Assembly (NCBI GenBank): GCA_028872475.1
Contig: JAQYMQ010000006.1
Location: 1-43,061 of the forward strand
DNA from: Eubacteriales bacterium
GTDB lineage: Bacteria > Bacillota > Clostridia > Peptostreptococcales > Anaerovoracaceae
Length of the DNA: 43,061 nucleotides
Direction of reading: 5' to 3'
The translations under genes and the position numbers were made by a program. Below are positions 17,479 to 26,408 of the stretch, piece by piece. Each line of letters begins with the position of its first letter. The stretch's first letter is position 1. The notes below the pieces were generated by a model that searched no databases, was not told the DNA's origin, and saw only the letters and a list, made by a program, of their open reading frames with translations.

Positions 17479-20073
17479 ATGAATATAGAAAGCTACACAA
17501 ACAAATTACAGGAGGCGATTCAGGCAACACAAAATATAGCTATTGAATATGGCAATCCTAATATTGAATTAGAACATTTGCATAAGGCGTTAATCGATCA
17601 GCAAGATGGACTAATCGTAAAATTGCTTACAAATATGGAGGTTGATATAAAGGCGTTAAGACAGGATATTGATAATTCTGTAAATAAGTTACCGAAGGTT
17701 TCCGGTGGAAGTCAACTTTATGTTAGTAGAGATTTTTCGCAAATACTATTGTTTGCAGAGAAAAAAGCTAAAGAATTTTCTGACGAATATGTAAGTGTTG
17801 AACATGTATACTTAGCGATTATTGAAAAGAAGCTTGGCGAAACTGGCAAGATAATTGATAAGTATGGTATTACTAAGGAAAAGTACCTACAGATATTGCA
17901 AGCTGTACGCGGTGACAAGAAAGTGACTACACAAAATCCTGAAGATCAGTATGAAGCCCTAGAAAAGTATGGCAGAGATCTAGTGCAGATGGCTAAAGAC
18001 GGTAAGCTGGATCCGGTAATAGGTAGGGATGAAGAAATTAGACATACGATTCAAATACTGTCTAGAAGAACAAAAAATAATCCCGTTCTTATAGGAGAGC
18101 CGGGAGTTGGTAAGACAGCTGTTGTTGAAGGATTGGCTCAAAGAATACTTAAGGGAGATGTTCCTGAAAACTTAAAGGATAAGACAATATTTGCTTTAGA
18201 TATGGGAGCTCTTATTGCGGGAGCTAAGTTTAGAGGTGAATTTGAAGAAAGGCTTAAGGCAGTTATAGATGCTGTTGAGGAAAGTGAAGGAAGGATACTT
18301 CTATTTATTGATGAAATTCATAATATTGTAGGTGCAGGTAAAACAGAAGGCTCTATGGATGCTGGTAACTTGTTAAAGCCGAAACTTGCAAGAGGGGAAC
18401 TTCACTGTATTGGTGCAACAACATTAGATGAATACAGAAAATATATCGAAAAAGATGCCGCTTTGGAAAGACGTTTTCAAAAGGTGCTAGTTGATCAGCC
18501 ATCTATTGAGGATACGATTTCTATTCTTCGTGGACTTAAAGAAAAGTTTGAAATTTATCATAGGGTAAGAATTAAGGATAGTGCTATTATAGCGTGTGCT
18601 GTTTTATCTGATAGGTATATTACGGATAGATTTTTGCCGGATAAGGCGATTGATTTGATGGATGAAGCCGCTTCAAAGATAAGAGTAGAAGTTGACTCTA
18701 TGCCTTACGAACTTGATGAAATATCAAGAAGAATAATGCAATTAGAAATAGAAAAACAGGCATTATCTAAGGAAAAAGATGATGCATCTTCAAAGCGATT
18801 AGATGTTCTTAATGAAGAATTAGCTAATTTGAAAGATGAAAATGACAATCTTCGTGCTAGATGGGAAAATGAGAAAAAAGTCATTTCTAGGGTTAGTGAA
18901 ATTAAGCAAGAAATTGATGAGATTAAACATCAGATAAGCGAAGCAGAGAGAATGTACGACTTAGAAAAACTTGCTCAACTAAAATATGGGTTGCTTCCAT
19001 CAAAGGCAAAAGAACTTGATGAAGCTAGAAAGGCTGTTGAGGAAGCTAACGAAAACAGAATGCTAAAGGAAGAAGTTACTGAAGAAGAAATAGCGGATAT
19101 TGTTTCTAAGTGGACAGGCATTCCTGTATCAAAGCTAGTTGAGAGTGAAAAAAATAAGCTGTTGCATTTGCAGGAAATCCTAACTAGAAGAGTTATTGGC
19201 CAGGAAGATGGTGTTGAAGCAGTTAGCAAGGCAATTATTCGTGCAAGAGCGGGACTTAAGGATATGAGGAGACCTATAGGGTCGTTCATCTTTATGGGAC
19301 CTACAGGTGTAGGCAAAACAGAACTTGCAAAGGCACTGTCAGAAGCTCTATTTGATACAGAAAAAAATATGATTAGAATAGATATGTCTGAGTATATGGA
19401 AAAGCACAGTGTTTCTAGACTTATTGGCGCTCCTCCCGGATATGTTGGTTATGACGAAGGTGGGCAACTTACTGAAGCGGTAAGAAGAAGGCCGTATAGT
19501 GTAATTCTTCTAGATGAGATTGAAAAAGCTCATCCGGATGTGTTTAATATTTTGTTACAGCTTTTAGATGACGGTATATTGACCGATAATCAAGGAAGAA
19601 CAGTTGACTTTAAAAATACGATTATAATAATGACTTCAAATATCGGTAGTAACAAGCTGATTGATGGAATTGGCAGTGATAGTGTTATAAGCGATGAAGT
19701 TAAGCAGAGTGTACAGGAAAACTTAAAATTGCATTTTAGGCCAGAGTTCTTGAATAGAGTTGATGAGATAGTTGTATTTAATCCGCTTAGCAAAGAAAAT
19801 ATTAAAGATATAATTGAGATTTTAGCGAAGGATCTTAAAGCAAGACTGGAAGATAAGGAAATTAAGCTTATTATTGAAGAATCAGCTAAGAATTTAATTG
19901 TAGATGAAGCATATGAGCCTGAATTTGGTGCAAGGCCGATAAAGAGATATTTACAACGCTATGTGGAAACTAGAATTGCGGAAATGATTATTGAAGGAAA
20001 GGCATATGCTGGAAAAACAATTGTTGTCACAGCAGATGAAGGAAAAAAATCATTAGATTATATTGTTAAATAA
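17479..20073 (+). CDS. clpB: ATP-dependent disaggregase ClpB
   Basis: An 864-residue AAA+ chaperone that, with DnaK, pulls proteins out of aggregates. Order: Clp N-domain repeats (1-145), first ATPase with GEPGVGKTA (about 205-213) and Walker [11 protein letters not shown], coiled-coil middle domain (about 400-525), second ATPase with GPTGVGKTE (about 606-614) and [14 protein letters not shown], and the C-terminal [10 protein letters not shown] sensor. The middle domain separates ClpB from ClpA/C. The frame stays open to a GTG at 17401, but that lies inside the CIRCE operator; ATG 17479 has GGAGG at ideal spacing and begins [12 protein letters not shown], so I use it. CIRCE indicates heat induction through HrcA. 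Confidence 0.97.
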   Translation: MNIESYTNKLQEAIQATQNIAIEYGNPNIELEHLHKALIDQQDGLIVKLLTNMEVDIKALRQDIDNSVNKLPKVSGGSQLYVSRDFSQILLFAEKKAKEFSDEYVSVEHVYLAIIEKKLGETGKIIDKYGITKEKYLQILQAVRGDKKVTTQNPEDQYEALEKYGRDLVQMAKDGKLDPVIGRDEEIRHTIQILSRRTKNNPVLIGEPGVGKTAVVEGLAQRILKGDVPENLKDKTIFALDMGALIAGAKFRGEFEERLKAVIDAVEESEGRILLFIDEIHNIVGAGKTEGSMDAGNLLKPKLARGELHCIGATTLDEYRKYIEKDAALERRFQKVLVDQPSIEDTISILRGLKEKFEIYHRVRIKDSAIIACAVLSDRYITDRFLPDKAIDLMDEAASKIRVEVDSMPYELDEISRRIMQLEIEKQALSKEKDDASSKRLDVLNEELANLKDENDNLRARWENEKKVISRVSEIKQEIDEIKHQISEAERMYDLEKLAQLKYGLLPSKAKELDEARKAVEEANENRMLKEEVTEEEIADIVSKWTGIPVSKLVESEKNKLLHLQEILTRRVIGQEDGVEAVSKAIIRARAGLKDMRRPIGSFIFMGPTGVGKTELAKALSEALFDTEKNMIRIDMSEYMEKHSVSRLIGAPPGYVGYDEGGQLTEAVRRRPYSVILLDEIEKAHPDVFNILLQLLDDGILTDNQGRTVDFKNTIIIMTSNIGSNKLIDGIGSDSVISDEVKQSVQENLKLHFRPEFLNRVDEIVVFNPLSKENIKDIIEILAKDLKARLEDKEIKLIIEESAKNLIVDEAYEPEFGARPIKRYLQRYVETRIAEMIIEGKAYAGKTIVVTADEGKKSLDYIVK

Positions 20074-20125
20074 AAACATGTTTTTGATATTTATGTAAAG
20101 GTAAGGATTGAATTTTAAATTTATA

Positions 20126-20154
20126 TTGACATAATGGCAGAACAGATGTATCAT
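20126..20154 (+). promoter_or_regulatory. Strong sigma-A-like promoter downstream of clpB
   Basis: TTGACA (20126-20131), 17 bp, TATCAT (20149-20154). Expected start near 20161, within or next to the inverted repeat GTTAG/CTAAC (20158-20173). No open reading frame follows before the hairpin at 20204. Confidence 0.6.
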
Positions 20155-20160
20155 TTAGTT

Positions 20161-20238
20161 AGTTATATCTAACTTAATTCAAACTAAATTAAATTTTCAT
20201 TAGATTGCTCTTACATTTGTTGTGTGAGAGCAATTTAA
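20161..20238 (+). ncRNA. Candidate small RNA between clpB and the T-box
   Basis: A consensus promoter is followed about 75 bases later by a 12-bp hairpin (20204-20215 with 20223-20234, one G-U pair), with no reading frame or ribosome site between. The T-run after the hairpin is short. This could be a small RNA, or the hairpin could simply be the clpB terminator. Confidence 0.4.
20204..20238 (+). terminator. Terminator-like hairpin after clpB
   Basis: ATTGCTCTTACA pairs with TGTGAGAGCAAT across a seven-base loop, followed by TTAACTT. It would end clpB transcripts and any RNA started at about 20161. Confidence 0.5.
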
Positions 20239-20324
20239 CTTGAATAAAGCTAATAAATGTTAAGTGCCATATTGTTAGAAAATGGTAGTTTTTAAAATAT
20301 AGACTTATATCGCAAAAGAAATAG

Positions 20325-20353
20325 TTGACATATTATTGATACTATGTGATAAT
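20325..20353 (+). promoter_or_regulatory. Promoter of the T-box/transporter unit
   Basis: TTGACA (20325-20330), 17 bp, then TGtGATAAT with the -10 at 20348-20353. Both the hexamers and the extended TG are good. Expected start is near 20360, at the beginning of the T-box leader. Confidence 0.75.
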
Positions 20354-20359
20354 GATAGC

Positions 20360-20626
20360 AATTTAATAAGTAAACCGTTGATAAGGGGATAAAACTATTA
20401 AAACGGCCGACAGCGAGTCTAGGACGGTGAGAGCTAGATGGGTGTCATGTGATAGTAAATGGGCCTTTGAGGGCAAAATGAAAAGCGAGAGCTTAGTAGT
20501 GGAGACGTGAAGCCGACGTTATGGGCAAAGAGTGTGATGGCACTCTGCAGAGAGAACAACGCAAGTTGTTAATTAAGGTGGTACCGCAGGCTTAAGCTTG
20601 TCCTTATTTTAGGACAAGCTTTTTTG
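20360..20626 (+). ncRNA. T-box leader, apparent Trp specifier
   Basis: A tRNA-sensing leader. Stem I contains AGCGAGTC and GGTGAGAGC. The T-box sequence AATTAAGGTGGTACCGC is at 20572-20587. A 10-bp terminator (20594-20603 with 20612-20621) ends in a T-run. By analogy with Ile leaders, where GAAA, the codon and then CCTGAG follow, the specifier here is TGG in TAAA-TGG-GCC-TTTGAG, meaning tryptophan. It would allow expression of the downstream transporter when uncharged tRNA-Trp accumulates. Specifier assignment is by eye. Confidence 0.9.
20594..20626 (+). terminator. T-box terminator
   Basis: AAGCTTGTCC / GGACAAGCTT with an eight-base loop and a run of T. It is the regulated terminator of the leader. 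Confidence 0.88.
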
Positions 20627-20753
20627 TTTTTACTAGAGAAAAAGTTATTTATATATGATTATATTCTTTAGTAGATAGAGACGAAAAGAAGCTGGTGGCA
20701 ACGCTTTTGATTAATCTTTCTCAAGCAGGCAGCCAAAATGAAAGGGGAAAGAA
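20627..20753 (+). other. Leader segment between T-box terminator and transporter
   Basis: 127 bases with no gene. A short hairpin AAAAG(A)AGC / GCTTTT is possible near 20682-20709. AAAGGGGA before the transporter ATG is the ribosome site. I recognise no known RNA family here. Confidence 0.4.
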
Positions 20754-22088
20754 ATGACAAAACAAGGAGTAAGAATTTCAACAAAGAGAGAGAATTTTTC
20801 GTCACGCTTTGGATTTATAATGGCGTGTCTAGGATCTGCAGTAGGTATGGGTAATATCTGGCTATTTCCTTATAGGGTAGGTCAATTAGGTGGAGCTGCA
20901 TTCCTTATTCCATATTTTATATGTGTTGCGTTACTAGGGATGAGTGGAATTGTTGGAGAGATTACTTTAGGTAGAAGCACAAAGACAGGACCTTTAAATG
21001 CATATAGAAAAGCGGGAGAGATGAGAGGTTTGAAACATTACGGTAAAATTGGAATTATTCCAGTTTTAGGATCTCTTGCAACTGCAATTGGATATTCTGT
21101 AGTAATGGCTTGGATTTTAAAGTATTTTGTATCTTCTGTTACAGGGGATTTAATGACTAATAATATAGGAGAATCTTTTGGTGAGTTAACTCAAAGCTTC
21201 GGTGCAGTGCCATGGCATATAATTGTAATTATACTGACATTTTTAATGATGGCATTTGGAATTGTTAAAGGAATTGAAAGAGTGAATAAGTTTATGATGC
21301 CGGCTTTTTTTGCTCTATTTGTAATATTAGCGATTAGGGTTGCATTTTTACCGGGAGCAGAAAGAGGATATTCATTCCTTTTAAATCCAAATTTTAATGC
21401 ACTGTTGCGCCCAAATACGTGGATTTATGCTTTAGGGCAGGCGTTCTTTTCGTTATCTCTCGCAGGAACGGGAACAGTTGTTTATGGAAGCTATTTAAGT
21501 GATAAAGTTGATGTTATTAATTCAGCAAAATATATTGCTATATTTGATACGGTAGCAGCTATGGTAGCGACAATGGTTATAATACCGACAGTATTTGCAT
21601 TTGGCATGGATGTTAATGCAGGTCCACCACTAATGTTTATCACAATGCCGAGTATATTTGGTATGATTCCGCTTGGTAAAATTGTTGCGATAATATTCTT
21701 TTTAGCGGTTGCTTTTGCGGGATTTACCTCGCTTGTAAATCTTTTTGAAACACCGGTTGAAGCGTTGCAGACTAAGTTTGGGCTATCGAGAAAAGCAGCT
21801 GTTGCGACAGTGTTGAGTTTTGGGTTGGCAGTGGGTGTATTCATTGAAGGCGGCGATATAGTGTCAATATGGATGGATATTATTTCAATATATATTGTTC
21901 CGTTTGGGGCGATTTTAGCGGGAGTAACTATTTATTGGATTTGTGGCAAAGGTTATGCAAAAAAACATGCCCAGATTGGCAGAGAAAAGAAGATTGGTAA
22001 ATTATTTGAGCCTATGGGTAGATATGTATTTTGTGGAGTAGCTATCATTGTATTTATTTTAGGTGTATTGTACGGTGGTGTAGGTTAA
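20754..22088 (+). CDS. Sodium-dependent amino-acid transporter, NSS/SNF family
   Basis: A 444-residue membrane protein with about 11 segments, the usual length of bacterial neurotransmitter:sodium symporters such as LeuT, TnaT and MhsT. The unwound TM1 region reads GSAVGMGNIWLFPY, and AGTGTVVYGSYL and FAGFTSLVNLFE are the expected TM6 and TM8 regions. The position of the conserved Arg in GNxWRFPY (LeuT R30, outer gate) is Leu here, followed by R three residues on. Substrate is inferred from the T-box: a TGG specifier suggests tryptophan import. It has its own promoter and T-box and is followed by a terminator, so it is monocistronic. Confidence 0.92.
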   Translation: MTKQGVRISTKRENFSSRFGFIMACLGSAVGMGNIWLFPYRVGQLGGAAFLIPYFICVALLGMSGIVGEITLGRSTKTGPLNAYRKAGEMRGLKHYGKIGIIPVLGSLATAIGYSVVMAWILKYFVSSVTGDLMTNNIGESFGELTQSFGAVPWHIIVIILTFLMMAFGIVKGIERVNKFMMPAFFALFVILAIRVAFLPGAERGYSFLLNPNFNALLRPNTWIYALGQAFFSLSLAGTGTVVYGSYLSDKVDVINSAKYIAIFDTVAAMVATMVIIPTVFAFGMDVNAGPPLMFITMPSIFGMIPLGKIVAIIFFLAVAFAGFTSLVNLFETPVEALQTKFGLSRKAAVATVLSFGLAVGVFIEGGDIVSIWMDIISIYIVPFGAILAGVTIYWICGKGYAKKHAQIGREKKIGKLFEPMGRYVFCGVAIIVFILGVLYGGVG

Positions 22089-22136
22089 ATTTAATAGCGG
22101 TATAATATATTAATTAAGTACAGGAGATTATGGTAG

Positions 22137-22174
22137 AAAAAAGATTAAGTTACATTTGTTTCTTAATCTTTTTT
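22137..22174 (+). terminator. Terminator after the NSS transporter (repeat copy 1)
   Basis: AAAAAAGATTAAG / CTTAATCTTTTTT with a 12-base loop and T-run. Nearly identical, loop included, to the terminator at 23861-23898 after the next gene. Confidence 0.88.
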
Positions 22175-22216
22175 ATTGTACTGTTGTTGTTTTATATTAA
22201 AATTATGTCATTTTGT

Positions 22217-22246
22217 TTGACAAAATATATTCGTTTTATGTATAAT
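22217..22246 (+). promoter_or_regulatory. Promoter of the surface-protein gene
   Basis: TTGACA (22217-22222), 18 bp, TATAAT (22241-22246): both hexamers perfect. The leader is about 120 bases and includes a perfect 7-bp hairpin AGCTTAC/GTAAGCT at 22309-22327. Confidence 0.8.
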
Positions 22247-22374
22247 ATCAATCACGACCTGAGTATAAATAAAGAATTTTAATGTATTTAGGCAAAGTTG
22301 TTGCAAATAGCTTACATTAAGTAAGCTGCGCATAACATGATTGTGAAAAATTAGTGAAAGGAATAAAACGTAAG

Positions 22375-23811
22375 ATGAAGAGACAAAAATTATTAGCCGG
22401 TATTAGACTGTTTGTGTGTTTATTGTTGGTGACCGCTGTTGTTATTAATAGTTCATCGTTTGTTGGTTCTGTGAATGCAAAAGAAAATGAGGAAGCGACT
22501 GCTGCGCCAAAGATAACTGCGCCAAAAATAACTACTGATACAATACCTGAAGCTACCGTTGGAGAAGAATATTCTATACAATTCTATGCCGAGGGTGGAG
22601 AGATTGAATGGGATTGGATTACGGAAGGTGAAGGGTTTTCCTTTCCTAAAGGTGGAAGTTTGGGCTTGCAGCCGAGTACAGGAGCGTTTTTTGGAGTGCC
22701 GAAACAGGCAGGAGAATTTAAATTCAAGATAATTGCTAAGAATACTAAGGGCGAAGATTCTAAAATATATACCTTAAAAATAAACCCTAAAAAAGATGAA
22801 AATGAGGAGAACCCTAAAAATCCGAACTTGCCGGAAAAGAAAAAGTATGAGATTACTTTTGACGGACAAGGTGGAGGGGTAGATATTCAGCCGCTTTCAA
22901 CTGATGAAAATGGCAGACTGTCAGCATTGCCGAAAGCGTTTAAGAAAGGATATGCATTTGTTGGTTGGTATACTCAAAAAGATGGTGGAGAAAAGATTAC
23001 TGAATCTACAGTATTTACCAAGAATCAGAGTGTGTATGCACATTGGAAAAAACTCTATGATGTACAAATAAAATATGGTGCTGTTGATTATTATTCTGCA
23101 CCTGAAGGTGAAAAAATTGAAATTAAAGCATATGATAAAACGAGTGAAAATAAGGAATTTGCCGGATGGAAAGTTGTAAAAGGCGGCGATATTAAGTTTG
23201 AAGATAAAACAAAAGTTGAAACCAGTTTTATAATGCCGGCACAGGATGTTTTGATAGAAGCTACATATAAGTTAATTGAAAAGCCGGTGCCACCTGCAGA
23301 AGAACCAATACCACCTGCAGAAAAGCCGATAGCTCCTGTAGCATACAAAATAATAAAAGGTGCAAATCAAAAATGGATGAAAGATAGTGAAAGTCCTTTT
23401 GAAATTGTATCAAATGCTCCTTATGCAGAACTTAAAAGAGTTTTAATTGATAACAATGTAGTATTGAGAGAGAATTATGAAGCCTTGGAAGGTTCTACAA
23501 AGATAATTTTTAAGAAAAGCTTTATGCAGACTCTTTCTGTAGGCAAACATTCTGTTAAAATAGAATCGCTTAATGGCGAGGCTAATGCAGAATTTATGGT
23601 TGGAAGTATAAAGAAGAATGAAGAAAAAACAGCTAAGGTTGTTGCCGATGTTAAGAAAGATGTTAAGAAAGTATCCGAAACATCTAAGGTTTTAGAAAAG
23701 AAAGCGATGGTGCCTAATACAGGTGACAATTCAAAGATTTGGATTTTTGCTGCCATTTTAATAGTAGCTGCAGTTATCATTGTAATACTAAAAAAGACTA
23801 CAAAAAAATAG
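22375..23811 (+). CDS. Cell-wall-anchored surface protein with InlB-type repeat
   Basis: A 478-residue secreted protein. A signal peptide (about 1-36, hydrophobic core LFVCLLLVTAVVI) is followed by an Ig/putative He_PIG-like domain (about 50-140, with ATVGEEYSIQF and GVPKQAGEF). An InlB/Listeria-Bacteroides repeat follows (about 158-225: YEITFDGQGGG, GYAFVGWYTQKDGG, SVYAHW). A second beta-rich module contains FAGWKVVKGG. Next come a PPAEEPIPPAEKP linker, another domain, and a C-terminal sorting signal: VPNTGD, 18-20 hydrophobic residues and KKTTKK. VPNTG departs from LPxTG but would suit a sortase. Upstream GTG (22354) is open, but AAAGGA before ATG 22375 favours this start. It has its own promoter and terminator. 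Ligand is unknown; adhesion is a reasonable guess. Confidence 0.85.
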   Translation: MKRQKLLAGIRLFVCLLLVTAVVINSSSFVGSVNAKENEEATAAPKITAPKITTDTIPEATVGEEYSIQFYAEGGEIEWDWITEGEGFSFPKGGSLGLQPSTGAFFGVPKQAGEFKFKIIAKNTKGEDSKIYTLKINPKKDENEENPKNPNLPEKKKYEITFDGQGGGVDIQPLSTDENGRLSALPKAFKKGYAFVGWYTQKDGGEKITESTVFTKNQSVYAHWKKLYDVQIKYGAVDYYSAPEGEKIEIKAYDKTSENKEFAGWKVVKGGDIKFEDKTKVETSFIMPAQDVLIEATYKLIEKPVPPAEEPIPPAEKPIAPVAYKIIKGANQKWMKDSESPFEIVSNAPYAELKRVLIDNNVVLRENYEALEGSTKIIFKKSFMQTLSVGKHSVKIESLNGEANAEFMVGSIKKNEEKTAKVVADVKKDVKKVSETSKVLEKKAMVPNTGDNSKIWIFAAILIVAAVIIVILKKTTKK

Positions 23812-23860
23812 TTGATATAAGCTGCTTACATATAGATTAGTTGCAATATTAAAAAACATT

Positions 23861-23898
23861 AAAAAGATTAAGTTGCATTTGTTTCTTAATCTTTTTTT
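23861..23898 (+). terminator. Terminator after the surface protein (repeat copy 2)
   Basis: AAAAAGATTAAG / CTTAATCTTTTT with a 12-base loop and T-run. It differs from copy 1 by a single base in the shared core. Confidence 0.88.
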
Positions 23899-23991
23899 GT
23901 GTGTATTTATATAGCAATTGCAATAGGTTTGTAGGATTGCAAATTATTCTTCAAGAAAATATACATTTATTTTTGAATTTTGGTGGTAATA

Positions 23992-24039
23992 ATACTTTAT
24001 ATAGTGTATTATATATAACAAACCCACTACATAAAGTAT
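23992..24039. promoter_or_regulatory. Pair of NrdR boxes before nrdD
   Basis: Two 16-bp sites at 23992-24007 and 24024-24039, start to start 32 bp. Against the consensus ACACTATATATAGTGT, which I recall from the family, they match 14/16 and 12/16. Tandem boxes about three helical turns apart are the known NrdR arrangement at ribonucleotide reductase genes. The rest of the 335-bp gap shows only the preceding terminator and an AT-rich leader. Confidence 0.72.
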
Positions 24040-24146
24040 TTATGTAAAAAAATGTAAATAAAAATCAAAAAACAAAAAATTAACAGAAATATACGCTTAG
24101 AAACGATAGGTTTTTAGGTGAGAGTAGATAAATGTGAGGAGAGTCT

Positions 24147-26309
24147 ATGAAGATTATTAAGAGAGATGGAGCGGAACGAGAATTTGATATAACGAAGATT
24201 ATCGTTGCTATAACAAAGGCAAACTCTGCTGTTAGTGAGAGAGTTCAGATGACGAGCTTGCAGATTCAGAGAATTGCTGAAAGTGTAGTTATAGAGTGTG
24301 AAAAATTAGGTAGAGCGCCTTCTGTTGAAGAAGTGCAAGACTTTGTTGAGTCTAGAATTATGGCTCATGGAGCATATGAAGTAGCTAAAGCGTATATTAC
24401 TTACAGATATACAAGATCTTTAGTAAGGCAATCTAATACTACTGATGATAAGATTTTGAGCTTAATTGAATGCAAAAATGAAGAAGCGAAGCAGGAAAAT
24501 TCAAATAAAAATCCTGTAATTAATTCTACATTGAGAGACTATATGGCGGGTGAGGTATCTAAAGACATTACAAACAGAATTTTATTGCCTACAGAGATTG
24601 TTGAGGCTCACCAAGAAGGTATTATTCACTTCCATGATGCGGATTATTTTGCTCAGCATATGCACAATTGTGATTTAGTAAATTTAGAAGATATGCTACA
24701 AAATGGAACTGTTATTACAGGAACTTTGATAGAAAGACCAAAGAGTTTTTCGACAGCATGTAATATAGCTACTCAGATTATCGCACAGGTTGCTTCAAAT
24801 CAGTATGGCGGTCAGTCAATTTCACTTGCTCACTTAGCGCCTTTTGTAGACGTAAGTAGACAGAAGATAAGAAAAAGTCTAAATGAAGAACTTGATTTAA
24901 TAGGCAAGAGAATATCGGTAGAAGACTACGAATCTATAGTTGAAAAAAGAATTAGAGAAGAAGTTAGAAAAGGTGTTCAGACTATTCAATATCAGGTAGT
25001 TACGCTGTTAACAACAAATGGACAGGCTCCTTTCGTTACAATTTTTATGTATTTGAATGAAGCTAAAAATGAACAAGAGAAGAAGGATTTAGCATTAATT
25101 ATTGAGGAAGTTTTGCTTCAGAGATATCAAGGTGTTAAAAATGAGAATGGTGTTTGGGTAACGCCTGCCTTCCCTAAACTTATTTATGTTTTAGAAGAAG
25201 ATAATATCAATGAAGGAAGCGAATATTTTTATCTAACTAATTTAGCTGCAAAGTGTACTGCAAAGAGACTTGTTCCCGACTATATTTCTGAAAAGAAAAT
25301 GATGGAGCTAAAAGAAGGCAATTGCTTCCCTGTAATGGGTTGCAGAAGTGCACTAACTCCTTGGAAGAACGAAAAGGGAGAATATCAGTTCTACGGAAGA
25401 TTTAATCAGGGTGTTGTAACTTTAAACCTTGTTGATATCGCATTGTCTTCAGGTGGCAATATTGATAAGTTTTGGAAGATTTTTGATGACAGGCTAGAGC
25501 TTTGCTATAAGGCTTTGATGGCTAGACATGAAAGATTAAAGGGAACTGTTTCAGATGTGGCTCCAATATTATGGCAGTATGGTGCTTGTGCGAGACTTAA
25601 AAAGGGCGAGACTATAGATAAGCTTCTTGTAAATGGCTATTCTACAATATCTCTGGGATATGCAGGGCTTAGTGAGTGCGTTAAGTATATGACGGGTCAT
25701 AGCCATACTAATCCAGTTTCAACACCTCTAGCTATAGAGATTATGAAGTATATGAACGATGCTTGTAACAAATGGAAGGAAGAAACTACGATTGCGTTTG
25801 GTATTTATGGTACTCCGTTGGAATCTACTACATACAAGTTTGCGAAGTGTTTGCAGAAGAGATTTGGCATAATTGAAGGCATTACAGATAGAGGGTATAT
25901 TACTAATAGCTATCATGTAGATGTTAGAGAAAAGATAGATGCATTTGAAAAGCTTAAGTTAGAATCTCAATTCCAAGCTCTTTCTACAGGTGGTGCTATA
26001 AGCTATATAGAAGTTCCTGATATGAAAGACAATATCGAGGCTGTACTTGAAGTTATGAAATTTATATATGATAATATCATGTATGCGGAATTAAATACAA
26101 AGAGTGATTATTGCTATGAATGCGAATATGATGGAGAGATAGAAGTCGTAGAAGACGAAGATAAAAAGCTAGTTTGGAAGTGTCCTCAGTGTGGAAATAC
26201 TGATCAGGACAAGATGAATGTAGCTCGTAGAACTTGTGGATATATTGGTACAGAATTTTGGAATCAAGGTAGAACACAAGAAATAAAGGATAGGGTGTTA
26301 CATCTTTAA
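24147..26309 (+). CDS. nrdD: Anaerobic ribonucleoside-triphosphate reductase NrdD
   Basis: A 720-residue class III reductase that makes deoxyribonucleotides without oxygen by glycyl-radical chemistry. An ATP-cone allosteric domain occupies residues 1-90 (IIKRDGAEREFDITKI). The barrel follows, and near the end is a zinc site of two Cys pairs, CYEC and CPQC. The radical glycine is G698 in RRTCGYIG. Length is standard. GAGGAGA precedes the ATG. nrdG lies 99 bases downstream of the nrdD stop, behind a hairpin. Control by NrdR is supported by the two boxes upstream. Confidence 0.97.
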   Translation: MKIIKRDGAEREFDITKIIVAITKANSAVSERVQMTSLQIQRIAESVVIECEKLGRAPSVEEVQDFVESRIMAHGAYEVAKAYITYRYTRSLVRQSNTTDDKILSLIECKNEEAKQENSNKNPVINSTLRDYMAGEVSKDITNRILLPTEIVEAHQEGIIHFHDADYFAQHMHNCDLVNLEDMLQNGTVITGTLIERPKSFSTACNIATQIIAQVASNQYGGQSISLAHLAPFVDVSRQKIRKSLNEELDLIGKRISVEDYESIVEKRIREEVRKGVQTIQYQVVTLLTTNGQAPFVTIFMYLNEAKNEQEKKDLALIIEEVLLQRYQGVKNENGVWVTPAFPKLIYVLEEDNINEGSEYFYLTNLAAKCTAKRLVPDYISEKKMMELKEGNCFPVMGCRSALTPWKNEKGEYQFYGRFNQGVVTLNLVDIALSSGGNIDKFWKIFDDRLELCYKALMARHERLKGTVSDVAPILWQYGACARLKKGETIDKLLVNGYSTISLGYAGLSECVKYMTGHSHTNPVSTPLAIEIMKYMNDACNKWKEETTIAFGIYGTPLESTTYKFAKCLQKRFGIIEGITDRGYITNSYHVDVREKIDAFEKLKLESQFQALSTGGAISYIEVPDMKDNIEAVLEVMKFIYDNIMYAELNTKSDYCYECEYDGEIEVVEDEDKKLVWKCPQCGNTDQDKMNVARRTCGYIGTEFWNQGRTQEIKDRVLHL

Positions 26310-26316
26310 TGGATTA

Positions 26317-26347
26317 AGGGGAGCTACCATAAAATGGAGCTCCCTTT
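26317..26347 (+). terminator. Hairpin between nrdD and nrdG
   Basis: AGGGGAGCT (26317-26325) pairs with AGCTCCCTT (26338-26346). The T-run is only three bases, so it may be a partial terminator or an mRNA-stabilising hairpin lowering nrdG relative to nrdD. Confidence 0.5.
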
Positions 26348-26408
26348 CTAAATAAATATAGCGTGTTATGTTCTTGGCGAGTAGGCAATGTTAAAGAGGG
26401 AAAGATCA

